Shown here piece by piece: positions 33,016 through 46,845 of a DNA stretch of 64,000 nucleotides. The DNA comes from Turnera subulata. Its lineage: Eukaryota > Streptophyta > Magnoliopsida > Malpighiales > Passifloraceae. The DNA lies in the NCBI GenBank assembly GCA_028386065.3, contig JAKUCV010007782.1, positions 92,746 to 156,745 on the forward strand. The letters run 5' to 3'. The notes beneath the pieces are model-generated. The model saw nothing but the letters and a program-made list of their open reading frames with translations. It was not told where the DNA came from and searched no databases. A program made the position numbers and the translations under genes. Each line of letters begins with the position of its first letter. The stretch's first letter is position 1.

Positions 33016-36000
33016 TATTGGTCCCGGTGGCACTATCTTGCGGAAATAATATCACCTCACAAGGAAATAAACAAGTGGAGGACAAAAAATATAAATGACA
33101 CACAATATTTAACGTGGTTCACCCGAAAACTACTGGGCTACGTCCACAAGCTCGATCCCGCAGAAACTTCCACTATAAAATAGCAGGCTTACAAAGAGAG
33201 ACCTCCCTAAAATAATTTAGGGGTAAAAGAAAACCTAGAGCTAAACCCAAAATAGTGTCCCACAAAAGTGTTTCCCAAGTATTTGTCAAAAATACCTACC
33301 CCTAAGGTATTTTTTCTCACTATTTTGTCACTTCCTATTTTAAGAGGGACTATTTTGCCACTTTCTAAATTTAGAAGGACCAATTTGTCACTTCCTAAAT
33401 TTAGAAGGACTATATTTTTCTCTCTCACTCTCCCTCTCTCACTCTTTCTTTTTCTGTGTTGCCAATGGGATGCTTTACTCTAACATTTCATAGCCTATTT
33501 ATAGGCTGCAAACTTGATGAAACCTGCACCACTTTCAACTGCTTCACGCCAACAAATGCACCATTTGCTTAACTGCTCCATTGTCAACCTGCACCACCTT
33601 CTGCAACCACTGCATCACTTGCACCCACTGCACCTTCCTTTTTTTATTTTTTATTATTTACAGTGGTCCCTACATAGGAGGAAACCACTCAACAAATCTC
33701 CCCCTTTCCGACTACATGGGGGGATCCACCATCCCGACAGCTTCTCGACAGTATTCAAACTTTCCCCTTGAAAGTATCTTCGTCAACATGTCAGATCCAT
33801 TCTCTTCTGTATGGATCTTCTCGAGTTGTAATTGCTTCTTCTCTAGTACATCCCTGATCCAATTGTATCTCACATCTATGTGTTTTGATCTGGAATGAAA
33901 AGAGGCATTCTTCGCAAGATGGATAGCACTTTGACTATCACAGAATAGCTGATAACTGTCTTGCGAAAAACCAAGTTCAGTTAAGAACTTCTTCATCCAC
34001 AACAACTCCTTACATGCTTCCGTTATTACAATAAACTCAGCTTCTGTAGTTGATAGAGCAACACACTTTTGTAGCCTTGATTGCCATGACACAGCTCCCC
34101 CTGAAAAATTAATCAGGTATCCTGATGTAGATTTTCTAGAACTAACATCACCAGCTATATCTGCATCAGTGTATCCAACCAGCACCGGTTTGTCTTCTCC
34201 ATAACATAAACACATTTTGGAGGTTCCTCGAAGATACCTGAGAATCCACTTGACAACATTCCAATGCTCTTTACCAGGATTAGAAAGGTATTGGCTTACC
34301 ACTCCAACTGCGTGAGCAATGTCTGGTCGGGTACATACCATGGCATACATCAAGCTTCCCACTGCTGAGGCATATGGAATCCGCTCCATCACTTTCTTCT
34401 CCTCATCCGTAGATGGACTCTGCTCAGGGCTTAGTCTAAAGTAGTTAGCAAGAGGACAGCTGACTGCTTTAGCATTATCCATGTTGAACCTCTGAAGCAC
34501 TTTCTCAATGTACTTCTCCTGAGACAACCATATCTTCTTGGCTTGCCGATCTCGAAGAATTCTCATCCCGAGAATTTATTTTGCTGGCCCCAAGTCTTTC
34601 ATGGCAAAAAACTTGCTTAGCTGTGTTTTCAAGCTGTTGATTCTGGAGACATTCTGGCCAACAATCAGCATATCATCCACATAGAGCAATAGGATGATGA
34701 AGTCATTGTCAGAAAATTTTTGAACGAACACACAGTGGTCTGAGGTAGTCTTCTTATATCCCTGTTGTCCCATCACCGACTCAAACTTCTTGTACCACTG
34801 TCTTGGGGTTTGTTTTAAGCCGTAGAGGCTCTTCCTCAATCTACAAATATAATCCTCTTTTCCTTTCAGCTGGAAACCCTCTGGCTACTCCATGTATATC
34901 TCTTCTTCCAAGTCACCGTGTAGGAAGGCTATTTTGACATCCATCTATTCAACCTCCAGGTTGAGACTTGCAGCTAATCCCAGCAGCGTGTGGATTGAGG
35001 TCATTTTCACCACTGGTGAGAAGATTTCATCAAAGTCTATCCCTTTCCTTTGACTGAAACCTTTGACAACCAATCTTGCTTTGAATCTTAGAAGTGGACT
35101 ATGCTCCTCATGCTTGATCTTGAACACCCACTTGTTCTTCAAAGCTCTCTTGCCTTTAGGCAGCTTCACCAGCTCAAAAGTCTTGTTCTCATGCAAGGAT
35201 TTCATCTCTTCTTACATGGCTTTAACCCACTTCTCCTTATGCTCATCATTAATAGCTTCATCATAGCTTTCTGGTTCTCCCACATCAGTGAGCAACAAAT
35301 AATCACTTGGAGAATATCTGGTAGAGCGTTGCACAACTCTGCCAGACCTTGTTCGATAAGGAGAGGTACTTGAAGGCTGAGGATGGTCATCCCTAACTGT
35401 ATCATCATTGCCATCATCCTCGTTACTATCAGCTTCTACTAACTCATCTTCAATAGGAACATCTGGAATTTCAGGATAAATATCCTGAACATCATCTCCA
35501 ACTTATCTGGGTGTCTAAATTGGAGGTAGCTGAAACTCCTCTTGATCATCACTAGGCTTCTTTGCTTTGTCTATGTCTTCTATGGTCTGATCCTCCATAA
35601 AGACAACATCTCGACTCCTGATAAGCTTTTTCTCCACCGAATCATAGAACCTATAGCCAAACATGTCTTGACCATAGCCGATACATACACACTGTCTTGT
35701 CTTGGCATCTAGTTTGCTTCTTTCATCCTTGGGGATGTGAACATGAACTTTACACCCAAATACTCATAGGTGATCGTCGGAGATGTCTCTTCCTGACCAC
35801 ACCTTCTCTGGAGCCTCATACTGAAGAGGAACACAAGGTGAATGGTTCAGCACATAAGCCGCTGTAAGTAGTGCTTCACCCCAAAAGACTTGTGGTAACT
35901 TCGAGTGAGAGAGTCAGCATCTGGTTCTCTCAATCAAAGTTCTGTTCATCCTCTCAGCTAAGCCATTCAACTGTGGAGTTTTGGTGGAGTAAACTGAATA

Positions 36001-38644
36001 CGATGCTCTTTGCAGTAAACATCAAATGGACCTATGTACTCACCACCATTATCTGTCCGGATGCATTTCAGCTTCTTTCCTGTCTCTCTTTCTACCATAG
36101 ATATGAACTGCTTGAAGACTGATAACACTTGATCTTTAGATTTGAATGTGTAAGCCTAGGTTTTCCGTGACTGATCATCAATGAAGGTCACAAAATACTG
36201 GGCACAACCAAGGGACTTGTTGAAAGGCCCGCAGAGATCTGAGTGTACCAGTTCTAGCACATCTTTCTTTCTAGAAGGAGGAGAGCTCTTGAAAGAAACT
36301 CTATTTTGCTTACCAGCTGGACAGTGACTGCACTTCTTCAGCTGGATTTAGTTCAATCCTGACAGAACATTCTTCTTAACCAGCATTACCATTGACTTCT
36401 CACCCATGTGTCCAAGGCGTCTATGCCATAGCTGAACTTGGCTGTCGTTCTCCACAACATTTACATCATGCTGAGGAACCTTTGCCTGGGTCACATACAA
36501 CTTTGACACCTTTGTACCTCGTGCCACCACTAACAAGCCTTTGGTGAGCTTCCATTGACCATTGTAGAAGGTATTACAAAAACCTTCCTCGTCGAGCTTA
36601 TCAACAGAGATTAGAATCAGACGCATATCTGGAATATGCCTAACATCCTTCAAAAGCAGCTTCATCCCGTTCATGGTCTCTAGGCAAACATCTCCTTTTC
36701 CGACGACCATTGAGAATTTATCATTTCCCATTCTTACAGTCCCAAAATTACCAGGAGTGTAAGAAGAGAAGAGTTCTCTCCGTGGTGTAGCATGAACAGT
36801 AGCACCACTATCAACTACCCAGCTTGTCTCCTGGATAGTAAGGTTGATGATATCATCATCACAAACTATATTGAACTCTCCGAGAGAATTCGCTTCATCA
36901 TCACTGCTTTCTTCTTTCTTCACATCTTTGCCTTTGTTCTTCTTCTGGTCCTTTTTGAACTGTCGGCAGAATCTCTTGATGTGGCCCTTCTTCTTGCAGT
37001 AATGGCACTCAACATTGGCAAATTTATTGGATTTTCCTCTGCTCTTGTCTCTGCTACTTTGACCTTTGTTTTGGCTTCTCCCCCTCGTCACTATAGCCAA
37101 GACCTCTGACTGTGAAGAAGATGAGCCTTGTGTTCTTCGTCTCATCTCTTCATTCAGAATGCCACTTTTTACGGTTGTCATATCACGACATCATTAGGTG
37201 TAGAGTTTGAAACCTTCAAGGTTTCCCATGAATCTGGGAGAGTCGCCAGGACCATAAGAGCAAGCACCTCATCGTCGAATTTTATGCCCATACTAGCCAA
37301 CTGATCCATGATCCCTTGCATCTTATTAAGGTGATCTGCAATCAATTTGCCTTCCTGGTATTTTACTTGCATCAACTTCGTCAAGTAAAATAGCTTGTTG
37401 TTCCCTGTCTTTGAGGCATATAATTCTTCGAGCTTCTCCCATAGCGTTCTAGCATGCTCAATGCCAGAAATGTGGTTGTAAACATTATTCTCAACAAATT
37501 GCCGTATATAGCCGCAGACTTAGATGTGTTCAAACTCCCACTCCTCGTCTGTCTTTTCTTCAGGCTTTACCGTACTGAACACCGGTAAATGCATCTTCGT
37601 CACGAATAGGAAATCCTTCATCTTGTTTCTCCATAAGTGGTAATTTGTGCCATCAAGGGTGATCATCTTGTTTATCCTCCCCTCCATCTGGATCAAAGAC
37701 TGACTAGCTCCTTGATCTAGGAAATTCCTGGCGGTGAATAACGCTCGTACAAGTAAAAGTAGTGAATTGAACTGATTCGATAATTCCCAGGAAAGATGGC
37801 CTAGCCAATCTCTTAAGACAGAATTATCATTCCAAGATAAATCCCCAGGAAAGACTGGAGGAACAAAAGTTCACTTAAAACCCTGTCTCCTAGACATGAT
37901 TCACTTGCACAGTGTATTCATTCACAACCTTACACTTGACAAAGCATAAACCTTCTGCTCCACTACCAGTTGTTGGGCCCGGTGGCACTATCTTGCGGAA
38001 ATAATATCACCTCAGAAGGAAATAAACAAGTGGAGGACAAAAAAGATAAATGATACACAATATTTAACGTGGTTCACCCGAAAACTATTGGGCTACGTCC
38101 ACAAGCTCGATCCCGCAGAAACTTCCACTATAAAATAGCACGCTTACAAAGAGAGACCTCCCTAAAATAATTTAGGGGTAAAAGAAAACCTAGAGCTAAA
38201 CCCAAAATAGTGTCCCACAAAAGTATTTCCCAAGTGTTTGTTAAAAATACCCCTAAGGTATTTTTTCTCATTATTTTGTCACTCCCTATTTTAAGAGGGA
38301 CTATTTTGTCACTTTCTAAATTTAGAAGGACCAATTTGTTACTTTCTAAAATTAGAAGGACTATATTTTTCTCTCTCACTCTCCCACTCTCACTCTTTCT
38401 TTTTCTGCGTTGCCAATGGGATGCTTTGCTCTAACATTTCATAGCCTATTTATAGGCTGCAAACTTGATGAAACCGCACCACTTTCAACTGCTTAACGCC
38501 AACAAATGCACCATTTGCTTAACTGCTCCATTGTCAACCTGCACCACCTTCTGCAACCACTGCATCACTTGCACCCACTGCACATTTCTTTTTTTATTTT
38601 TTATTATTTACAGTGGTCCCTACATAGGAGGAAACCACTCAACA
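33016..38644 (-). mobile_element. Copia C: LTR retrotransposon (Tnt1/Tork-like), decayed
   Basis: LTRs at 33016-33694 and 37971-38644 with the target duplication GAAGG (33011-33015, 38645-38649). The left LTR has lost the canonical TG (TA instead). A primer site resembling TGGTAGTGGAGC lies just left of the right LTR, and a purine tract AAAGGGGGAGAT precedes the left LTR on the - strand. The coding region spans gag to RNase H but has many stops. Confidence 0.93.
33712..37687 (-). pseudogene. Copia C gag-pol pseudogene
   Basis: In order on the - strand: gag start at 37687 (MEGRINKMITLDGTNYHLW) with a stop at 37520-37522; gag body (37384-37178); zinc knuckle CHYCKKKGHIKRFC and protease VVDSGATVHATP (37181-36348); gag-pre-integrase LWHRRLGHMGEKS; integrase remnants with GGEY (about 36300-35900, several stops); reverse transcriptase (35205-34945, 34839-34576, motif YVDD); RNase H (34566-33712, SGYLINFSGGAVSW, then KHIDVRYNWIRD). 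The domain order PR-INT-RT-RH is that of Ty1/Copia. At least five stops disable it. Confidence 0.9.
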
Positions 38645-38893
38645 GAAGGTTCCCTAAGCCTCACAAAATGTGTATCTTGAAGAGAATGTAAGGGGAAGAA
38701 ATATCCAGGTCCTACACATTTATTTTTTTTTGGTTTTGAAGAAAATTATAGCATACCCACACAAACAAGTCCACATTACACACAGCATTAGTAAGGGTAC
38801 CAATCCTTTTTCCCTCCCATAAAGAAATAGAAGACATCTATCCTGTAAGGGAGTGTCTGATCCCTCTGTTTGATTTCCAGCCACCCTCTGCCT
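38645..38893. other. 3' flank of TPS2
   Basis: Contains the TPS2 3' UTR on the - strand and a T-rich run near 38720. Nothing else is seen. Confidence 0.6.
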
Positions 38894-41244
38894 TCATATT
38901 GGCACAGGATCTATAAATAGTGAAGTGACACAGCTTTTCATCACTTCACCTACTTGGGTGTATTCATCTCCTTCTTTGTACAGGAGATCCATTATACGTG
39001 TGAAATTAAGCACCCTCGTGAGAAGAGGCATTGGGATATTGTTATAATTTGTAAGCCAGCCCTTGTTTACATCCTTCCAAGCATCTTCAATCTGCTTCTT
39101 GAGTTCATCACATGCTTCTGCCTTTGCTACTCCATATTGCTTCATGTAACACTCCACGCTAGAGGCAGCATGCCCTCTCTTTTGCTCAAACTGTATAAGA
39201 ACGATTTATATTCGCCAAAAATTAAGTAACAAATTTTAAACCAAAAATTCATAACAAATAGTAAAAGGGTATGATGGGGTACCTCGTGGCCAGCAATATC
39301 ATCCATGAGCCTGCAAACAGTCGAAGAAGCTTTGATAATTTTTGGATGGTTAGCGACCCAATCCAAGGCATCCTCAGTTACAATATCTCCCATGCCAAGA
39401 AATGATGTGGCTATAAGCATAAAGTACCCACATTTCAGCAGTGCGATTCCCAAGTACTCCTCCATTGTTGGAGTATAATCTTTGTCTAACCATTCAGTTT
39501 CCTTAAAGTAGACGCGAACTAATTTCTTCATCTGCCAATTAATGATAATAAATCAAGTTGACTTTCAGAGAAATAGAGCTCGTGTAACAATTAAGTTTAT
39601 CTTTTGCAGAAGAATTAATATAATAATTAATTAAAAGGGCAAACATATACGTACTTCTTCTTTTGAAAAGTGAACTAGGTAAGATCTTCCATGCTTCTCC
39701 AAGTCCCTCTCAATTTCTTCATATATATCTAAGAGAGTTCCATAGCACAGTTTCATGTATTCTGGGAGCATATCCATGGATTCAATATCCCACCTGATGA
39801 AATTAAGTTCAAAGACATTGAATTTGCAGCCTTAATTAATTATATTAGCATAAAAAAATTGAACCCTTATGGAAGCATTAATTTGGAAATTGAATTGGAG
39901 AATTTTGGTTGTCGGTAATTAAACCTCTCAATGGCCTCGGTAAAAGCTGGTAGTTCTTTGGGGGTTCCATATGCATCGTATATGTCGTCTATAATGGACA
40001 CTATGTTAAAAACTTTGCATAATATCTTTCTGGCCAACGTGTAGTGTGGCTCAAAGAACACACCAACCACCCAAACGTAAGACTCCACCACCCTGTCCCG
40101 TGCAAATGGCAGCTTTTTTGCAAAGTCCAAATCTTTCCACCACCTAGTATATATATATAGCAAAGTTTAGTAAATATATATGTAGAAGGGAGCAAATCAA
40201 TTTCATATTAAAAAAATTGTGACCACCAATTAAAAGGTATCGAAACAATTCACCTTGAGATAGCGCTCAGTTCCTTTAGATGTAGTTTTTGCAGTCTATT
40301 GAAGTCCAACTTTGCCAGTGCTAGTAGTACAATATTATCATGCGAAACATCCTCTTCGTAAATGGACAAATATTGCCTAGCATATACCCTTGGTACGCTC
40401 TTGCGTATTGGATGTCTTAAAGCCAGACTTATTTGGGATGAAAGTGTGGGGCTTAAATGGGATGATGCTATAGCCTCAAGATATGTGGTAGTGAATTCAA
40501 GTAGTTCATCAAGTTTTTTTTCACCGGGTAACCTGAGATGTGTGGCTTCGTACAAGCTCAATATGGCTTGCACAGCATTGGTGAGCTCTTTCTTCAAGCT
40601 CCCCTTTTCGTCCATAAAGTTATTGAAGACATCTGGTTCACTCAGTAATTATAAGCATTAGCTAAAAGATGACAGGATGGTTTATATAATCATGTGAACA
40701 GCATTTTAATTGTTGGGTGTGAAATAAAGGCATGCATATATATACCACATGAGACATTGAAACCTTGTTGCCTAAGCAAACGAAATTGAAGAGAAACTAT
40801 GTGAAGATCATCTTCATTTCCTCCATAATTGGTTTCAATTTCAAGCACTTCACTTAGTGCTTTCTCTATCTCGTTCTCGAAAGGGTAAGCCACGCCCAAG
40901 CGTTGGAGTAAGTCGATCAGATTCAGAATTTGTGATCTGTTTCCAGCTGCAGCGACCATCATCCTTTCCACTTCTCTCTTCAGTTCCTCAACCTGCTTCT
41001 CCATATTATCATCAATTTCCTACACAAGTTTTAACTTAATAAGTTAAAGATTACACACAAAACAACGAGGTAGATCAACTAATTAAAGATAAATGTTTCT
41101 TACTGTGGATTCAGAAGGACAAGACAGGAAACGATCACCCCAGATACTAGGATGAAAATGTGCTAATCGTCGATTAACCTCGGGTTCGTTGTCATGATCA
41201 TTTTGGGTTGAATTAGGCAGTTTTGAAGATTGAACATGCACCAT
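38894..41244 (-). CDS. TPS2: terpene synthase, TPS-a type, probable sesquiterpene synthase
   Basis: Class I terpene cyclase, expected in the cytosol and acting on farnesyl diphosphate. Seven exons with GT/AG borders join in frame: 41244-41104, 41019-40746, 40632-40254, 40143-39925, 39793-39655, 39531-39283 and 39190-38894, giving 565 residues, the normal length for TPS-a. RR(x8)W lies at 25-35 with no plastid transit peptide before it. RDR is at 280-282, the metal-binding DDIYD at 317-321 and the NSE-type DDIAGHEFE at 461-469. The C-terminus SLFIDPVPI is typical. Exon sizes 219, 139 and 249 equal those of TPS1. All frames and splice sites are intact, so it is probably functional. The product cannot be predicted. 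A monoterpene (TPS-b) role is less likely because there is no transit peptide. Confidence 0.93.
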
Positions 41245-42484
41245 ATTTTGGGGTTGGAACAGGGATTTGTGATCCTTGAAGATGCGTCTTATTATTTTTA
41301 TCAAGCTAAGTGGCTGGGATACGTATCACTTATGAGCTGTATGTCACAGCTTTTAAATGAGAACTGAACTGAACAAATTGAACCCCCAACTCGAAACTAA
41401 CTTAGAAGAGAAAAATATTGTGACCTCGTTCGTTTTTTCGGGCCGCAACAACAACAAACCGACTCATTAAATTAAATCTAATTCATCCCTTTTTTGTGTA
41501 TATATATTAACTCGTGATTTACGGATTAAGACACTTTTCCTTTGTCACCAGCCCCCGACCATTCAATGGTTGTGAATCATGTTGTTAAGCCTTTGGTTAC
41601 TAGGCTGATTAAAATATTACTTGGTCCTTTTGTCTTTTCAGAGAAGAATAGTTTCCACTAGGCTGGTGGTGCTAGTTAATTCGAGGAATGGGGAAAGAGG
41701 GGAATAATGTTGACGCTAACTTCCACTTAATTAAATCAATCAATATTGATTTTGTATATACTCTTGGTTTTGTTTACGTTTGATGCCGTGGTTAACGAGG
41801 GAGGAAAAATACTAACAGGTTCATAGTTTATTGGTACTCTTGCAAGGATAAAGTTCATAGTTTGGAATTGGCATTTTTGGTTCATAGTTTATTGGTATTC
41901 TTGCAAGGATAAAGTTCATAGGTTCATAGTTCATAGTTTGCTTTGCCAACACTTAATAGCAGGGCAAACCACAATAAGCAGAGGCCAGAAAGCTCAATGC
42001 CAAATTCCTTGTTAATTTTTCTTGAGCACTTAATCATGGTTGATGAGTTTTTCAATAAAATTTTTTTACATACACAAGCACTCACCTTACTAAGTGAACC
42101 TACATGGCTTACCACTTTTAACAATCCAACATTGATAACTTCTTTTGCAACTAAAACGAAAGGCATGCCTTAACCTTTGGACGACATATGTTTTTTTTTT
42201 TTTGGGGTAAACGGACGACATGTGCTTAAGAGGAAAATCGTTAGACGACGAAAAGTAGGCTAGGCGAACTACATGCCGTATAGAGGGGGTTATACTTTTT
42301 CTGAAAAAAATCAGAGGTGGTCAGAGTTAATTATACATGGGTTTAATTTAAACCAAGCCGAATAATTAAACAGAGGAAAAAAATCCCGTCGAGGCAATAA
42401 TTTCACTAGATTCAGATATCTGCTGTAGATGACAAGAAACATTTGGTTCAAGGTCTGCTAATTTACATCCACAGAACTTACACA
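41245..42484 (-). promoter_or_regulatory. Upstream region of TPS2
   Basis: Probable promoter; no certain TATA box. A local direct repeat (around GTTTATTGGTA...CTTGCAAGGATAAAGTTCATAG) lies at about 41825-41930. Parts match the CPNA2 upstream region (41940-41980; 42245-42335), and 42430-42484 matches the TPS1 flank. Confidence 0.5.
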
Positions 42485-42977
42485 CAGTGGCGGAGCTAGG
42501 CTAAATTTTTAAGAGGACCAAAATATGAAATACATTTATTTATAAGTATGCTATTTAAAAATTAAATATTAATAAGTATAAAAATTTATATCAAATAATG
42601 TCAAAAGAACAATTTATTTCTTTTAACTAAGTTAAGATTGAATCTGTAGTGATTGTTCGAAGGAGCTAAAGCTTGTGTACTTTGAAAATTCGGCATTGAC
42701 GTTTGAAGATTGTACGTCTTCCTCTTGTTGCCGATTTGTTTTTTTCTTGAAGAATGAATCAATTCTCTTAAATTTACCCATATATAAAATATAAAACCTA
42801 AAATTAAATAATTAATCTATTAATCTAATTTAACTCAAATAAAAAATAAATAAATAATATTTTTTAAAAAACATAAATATTGTATCAGATTCCAATATAT
42901 GGCATCCAGAATGCTGCGGATTAATGGAACCAGAATGTTGCATCAATGATCACTAGTAATATGGCGATCAAAATATT

Positions 42978-43021
42978 ACATCAATAGTAATTTTTTTTTT
43001 TTGTCGAGACATCAATAGTAA
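42978..43021 (-). mobile_element. Ultra-short retroposition footprint
   Basis: ACATCAATAGTAA occurs at 42978-42990 and again at 43009-43021. Between the copies is only a T-run plus GTCGAG (18 bases). A perfect 13-bp duplication around a poly(T) is what a LINE insertion truncated almost to nothing would leave. Confidence 0.7.
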
Positions 43022-43479
43022 TATATAATTTAGGCTGCGCTGGTGGAAATCTTTGAAACTCACTCTTGTTTTAACTTTCAAGACAATATTCCAGTTATAA
43101 GGCTCTAATTGGACGTTACTAACTAATTATATAAAAAAAAATATTATAACATAAAAAAATTCTTACTTTTCTTCCTTGATGTGTGTCAAAGTCGGACTGT
43201 ATAGAAATTGAGAGCGTCGCCGCCGCAAGAAGCCGAGAGTAAAGACTGTAAAAGATTTGTCTTATAATAAAAAAATAAAGTTGTTATAAATTTAGATGTT
43301 TAATGAAGAAAATGGAGAAGAGCATATGAAGAAGGTAGAGACAGGAGAAGAAATAGGGAGCCGAGATCCTCATTTCTTATTCATTATCTGGGTATATATA
43401 GAACAAGGTATGTACAATAGTAACAATATTCACACAGTATAAAACGTATTTTATAACACTCTCCCTTGAATATTATTGT

Positions 43480-46180
43480 ACTTTGGGTAGAATACACTTT
43501 TTGGGGTAACTACCTCATTAAAAACCTTACCAAGAAAAACCCTGTGGGATAAAACTTGGTGAAGGAAAAAAGAGTGCAGTGCATATTCTACTCCCCCTCA
43601 TTTTGGCCTCTCTTGATTTCTTGTCGTTGAATGCCAATTATCCTTGTCAACTTCTGGTGACATACGCTTTGTCCGATCACTTTTGATACATCACTACTTT
43701 AATTGGACAATGTAGGCAGCATTATCTTCAGAATTTGTTGTTGGAGCATCTTCCCTGCCCTCTTGCTTTTGTGGTCCCGATGATGTAGCAATTTCACGTA
43801 TAAAGTTGTAGCAGATGTCCGTCTGTGCTTTATGTGGATCAAGTAAAAGGACCTGCATCTGCAAAACCAACTGTATTCTCTTCGGGCTTATAGGGTTAAT
43901 ATGATAACATGTCTATTATATCCCGAAGATAAAAGTAAAATCATTTCTTGCCAATAGGCTTATGGCAAAAGCTTCAGGCTTCATATTACAAGCAATATAA
44001 ATTTTACTTTGATAGGGTACTTCAGGACCAAACATAACACGGTATTTGGAAGCTTCTTTTGGAGTTCTAAAAATAATTAAATCATAATAATAGTATCTAA
44101 ATCATAAATATAAGTAACAATAATAATAATTCCAAATACATAGAGCATATATGCAAGAATAATCATACTACATACTCAAATTTGGTTTAAACCATATAAA
44201 GATCAATTTTAGTTTAATTTTGTATATTTCCGAGAATTGGTTGCTTCAAGCAACTTGAATCCTTCAGAGATTCTCATGTATATGTCATGATTTATGGATC
44301 CATAGAAATAGGCTGTAATAGCATCCATTAGATGCATTGCTAATTCTTTTCATATAATGCCAGACTTATCAAGAATAATTGCATCCACCACAGGGGAGTA
44401 TATCTCCTCACAATTAATACCAGGTCATTTGGGTAAAACCTTGTGCTACACACCGTACTTTATATTTCACTATTTATTTCCTTTTCTGCACAAATACCCA
44501 TTTTATGACCGACCAATTTTACACCTTCTGGTGTACGGACTACGGGTCCGAAAAATTTCTCGCTTTACAAGCGAGTCTAACACAGCCTTAATTATATCTC
44601 TCTATTTTGTCCAATCATTCTGCGCCTACATTCATCAACATATTTAGGTTCATGATCCTCATTTTCTTTCATAATGTTTAGCGCTATATAAAATAAATAT
44701 TCCGTCGACGGTTATTTCACGTCGGTTCCATCTTATTTCTGAAACTGAATAATCAATCGAGATCTCATCATTTTCATTTATTTCAGGTACCTGAGTTACT
44801 TTTGGAACTTTATCATTTGTGTCAGAAACCTCTTTTGGAGGATTTTCCTCTTCTTGAGGACTTTTAATTTGAACCTCTACTGGATGTCTTATTTACTCAC
44901 TAGGGCCATCTTTATCTCTTTGCTCCTTTTTCTCTATCAAGAATGTTTATTTTCTTTGGAACCCAGTATATTCTATGCTTCTGGCGTACTTTAGATTCAT
45001 TTGCATATTATACTTGTTCTTCTAGAACATTAATTTGAACAGGAGCATTTGCAGCTGGTATATAAGATTTGGTCACTTTATATGTCTGGCAATTTGCATA
45101 TCAATTTTCCTGCAAATGAATCATCTTTTGAACTTCAGGTTCACACTAATTTGTTTGAGGATCAACAATCATACATTGATAATGCATTTCAATAATATCT
45201 TGATCTATCTTGATCCAGCTGCTTATTTCCTCCCCCTTATGTTGGGTAAACACTTTCATTTAATTAATAACCAACATACCCAACATACACAACATATATT
45301 CTTAGTCTTCTTTAAGGACCAATATTACTATACTGTGGTGGAGCATTATATACTGTACAACCAATGGTCCGAAGATGGGAGTCACTAGGTTTGTGACCAT
45401 GAACCAATTAAATAGGGAGACCTTATGATAACTTGTTGGCTTGATGCACACAAGTGTTGCTGCATGTAAAATACCATTTTCTCAAACAGTAATATTTCAT
45501 TAGTAATGGTCTTGCAATCAATTCCAAATATTCACCCAGATCTGTTTAGGTTTATTTCCAATGATATACATTATCCATTGAAGAAATATACCAAAATTAT
45601 CTAGACATATAGTCTTATAACATAATTAGGGATGTGTACCGGCAAGTAGCTTAATCATTAAAATAACAGCGCACAATGCCAACTTGCATCACACAATAGA
45701 CCATCTAGTCGATGCATCATAAAAATTACCTAGATGGTCAACACGGCGGATTTATTAGTCCGCGTACATGTCCTTGAATTATTCCCAAACTTGCTGGTGA
45801 TTCTATGCCAATCTCATCTTAACAAGGCCAAACAATTAATTTTGCAGCAAACTAACACATGAAAATTCATTGATTGTAAAAACTTCTGGTTTTTAATGAA
45901 TAACCAAATAAATTTCGTGCATCATTATTGATCCGGGATGGCTCAACCGGTCATGCCAAATAAGATATCCAATAATCAACTTCTAGTTGATCTCAGCTTC
46001 GGGCTGTGCAAACTGTGTATTTAAACACTTAAAATTGCTAGCTTCAGGCTAGTGCATTTCAGCTTCTGGTTGGATATGGTAAGTTTCAGTTACTCAATTG
46101 CTAGCTTCAGGCTACAATACGTGTGTCAGTTTTAGGCTTATTTCTGTCACTCATGTCGAAAAAGATCAGAATTATTGAGC
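43480..46180 (-). pseudogene. Copia B pol remnant
   Basis: Homologous to Copia A: 43480-43620 equals the 3' end of pol, 44340-44560 equals the reverse-transcriptase segment at 54340-54600, 44690-44810 equals 54690-54800, and 45560-46150 equals the integrase/gag-pre-integrase part. Frameshifts and deletions are everywhere. No domain is intact. Confidence 0.75.
45978..46120. repeat. CTTC-loop micro-hairpins in Copia B
   Basis: CAAC-TTCTA-GTTG (45978), CAGC-TTCGG-GCTG (45994), CTAGC-TTCAG-GCTAG (46039) and TAGC-TTCAG-GCTA (46102). In Copia A the matching coding segment (56106-56147) has CAGC-TTCAGA-CTG and CCAGC-TTCT-GGCTGG. Confidence 0.7.
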
Positions 46181-46845
46181 AATAATTAATGTAATGGCAT
46201 GCCTTTTTCAAAAGCAAATCCTTTTGGATCTTTCTAGGGGTCCATGTTTGGAAATACTGACACCTTGTTGTCTAGTCTCAGACTATAAGAAGGGGAGGAG
46301 AAAAATGTGTAGATGCAGAAAAACACAAAGAAATAAAACATGCCTTCCCCAGCTACTGTCTTCTTTGTTGAGGGTGCCTCACTAGGAAGAAGAAATAGAC
46401 TAGCTTATAGTATGGTGAATGAACAGCAAGAGGAATTACCGAGTGAGCTCGCAAGAATCCCTCGTTTAGTTTTGGATAAATCGTATATTTGGGGCCTGTA
46501 CTATTGGAAAAGTACCCCTTAGGGGTCTGTACTTTTATTTGTTCCTTTTAAGGGTCCAGACTATTGTTTACGATCTCGTTCAGGGGTCCGGGGCACCCCG
46601 ACGGCTGACGTGGACTGCCCGGCCCGTACGTGAGATGCACGCCCCAAGTTTTTGGGCAGATTGTTGCGACTCACGCACGTGACCCTCACGCCATGCCCAC
46701 AGTGGCATGTGGGTCCCACAGTCTGGTTTTTTTTAAAAAAAAGAAATTAAACCCTTTTTTGTTTTTAAAATCTAAAATTAAAAACAAAAAAACAAAAAAA
46801 CCAACCCCTCCCCCGAAAATCTCCTCTTCCTCCCCACCAGCCCCC

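Noticed and set aside
44357..45388. + strand frames in Copia B (96 and 117 codons) as genes
   Set aside because: They are antisense to recognisable pol remnants colinear with Copia A.
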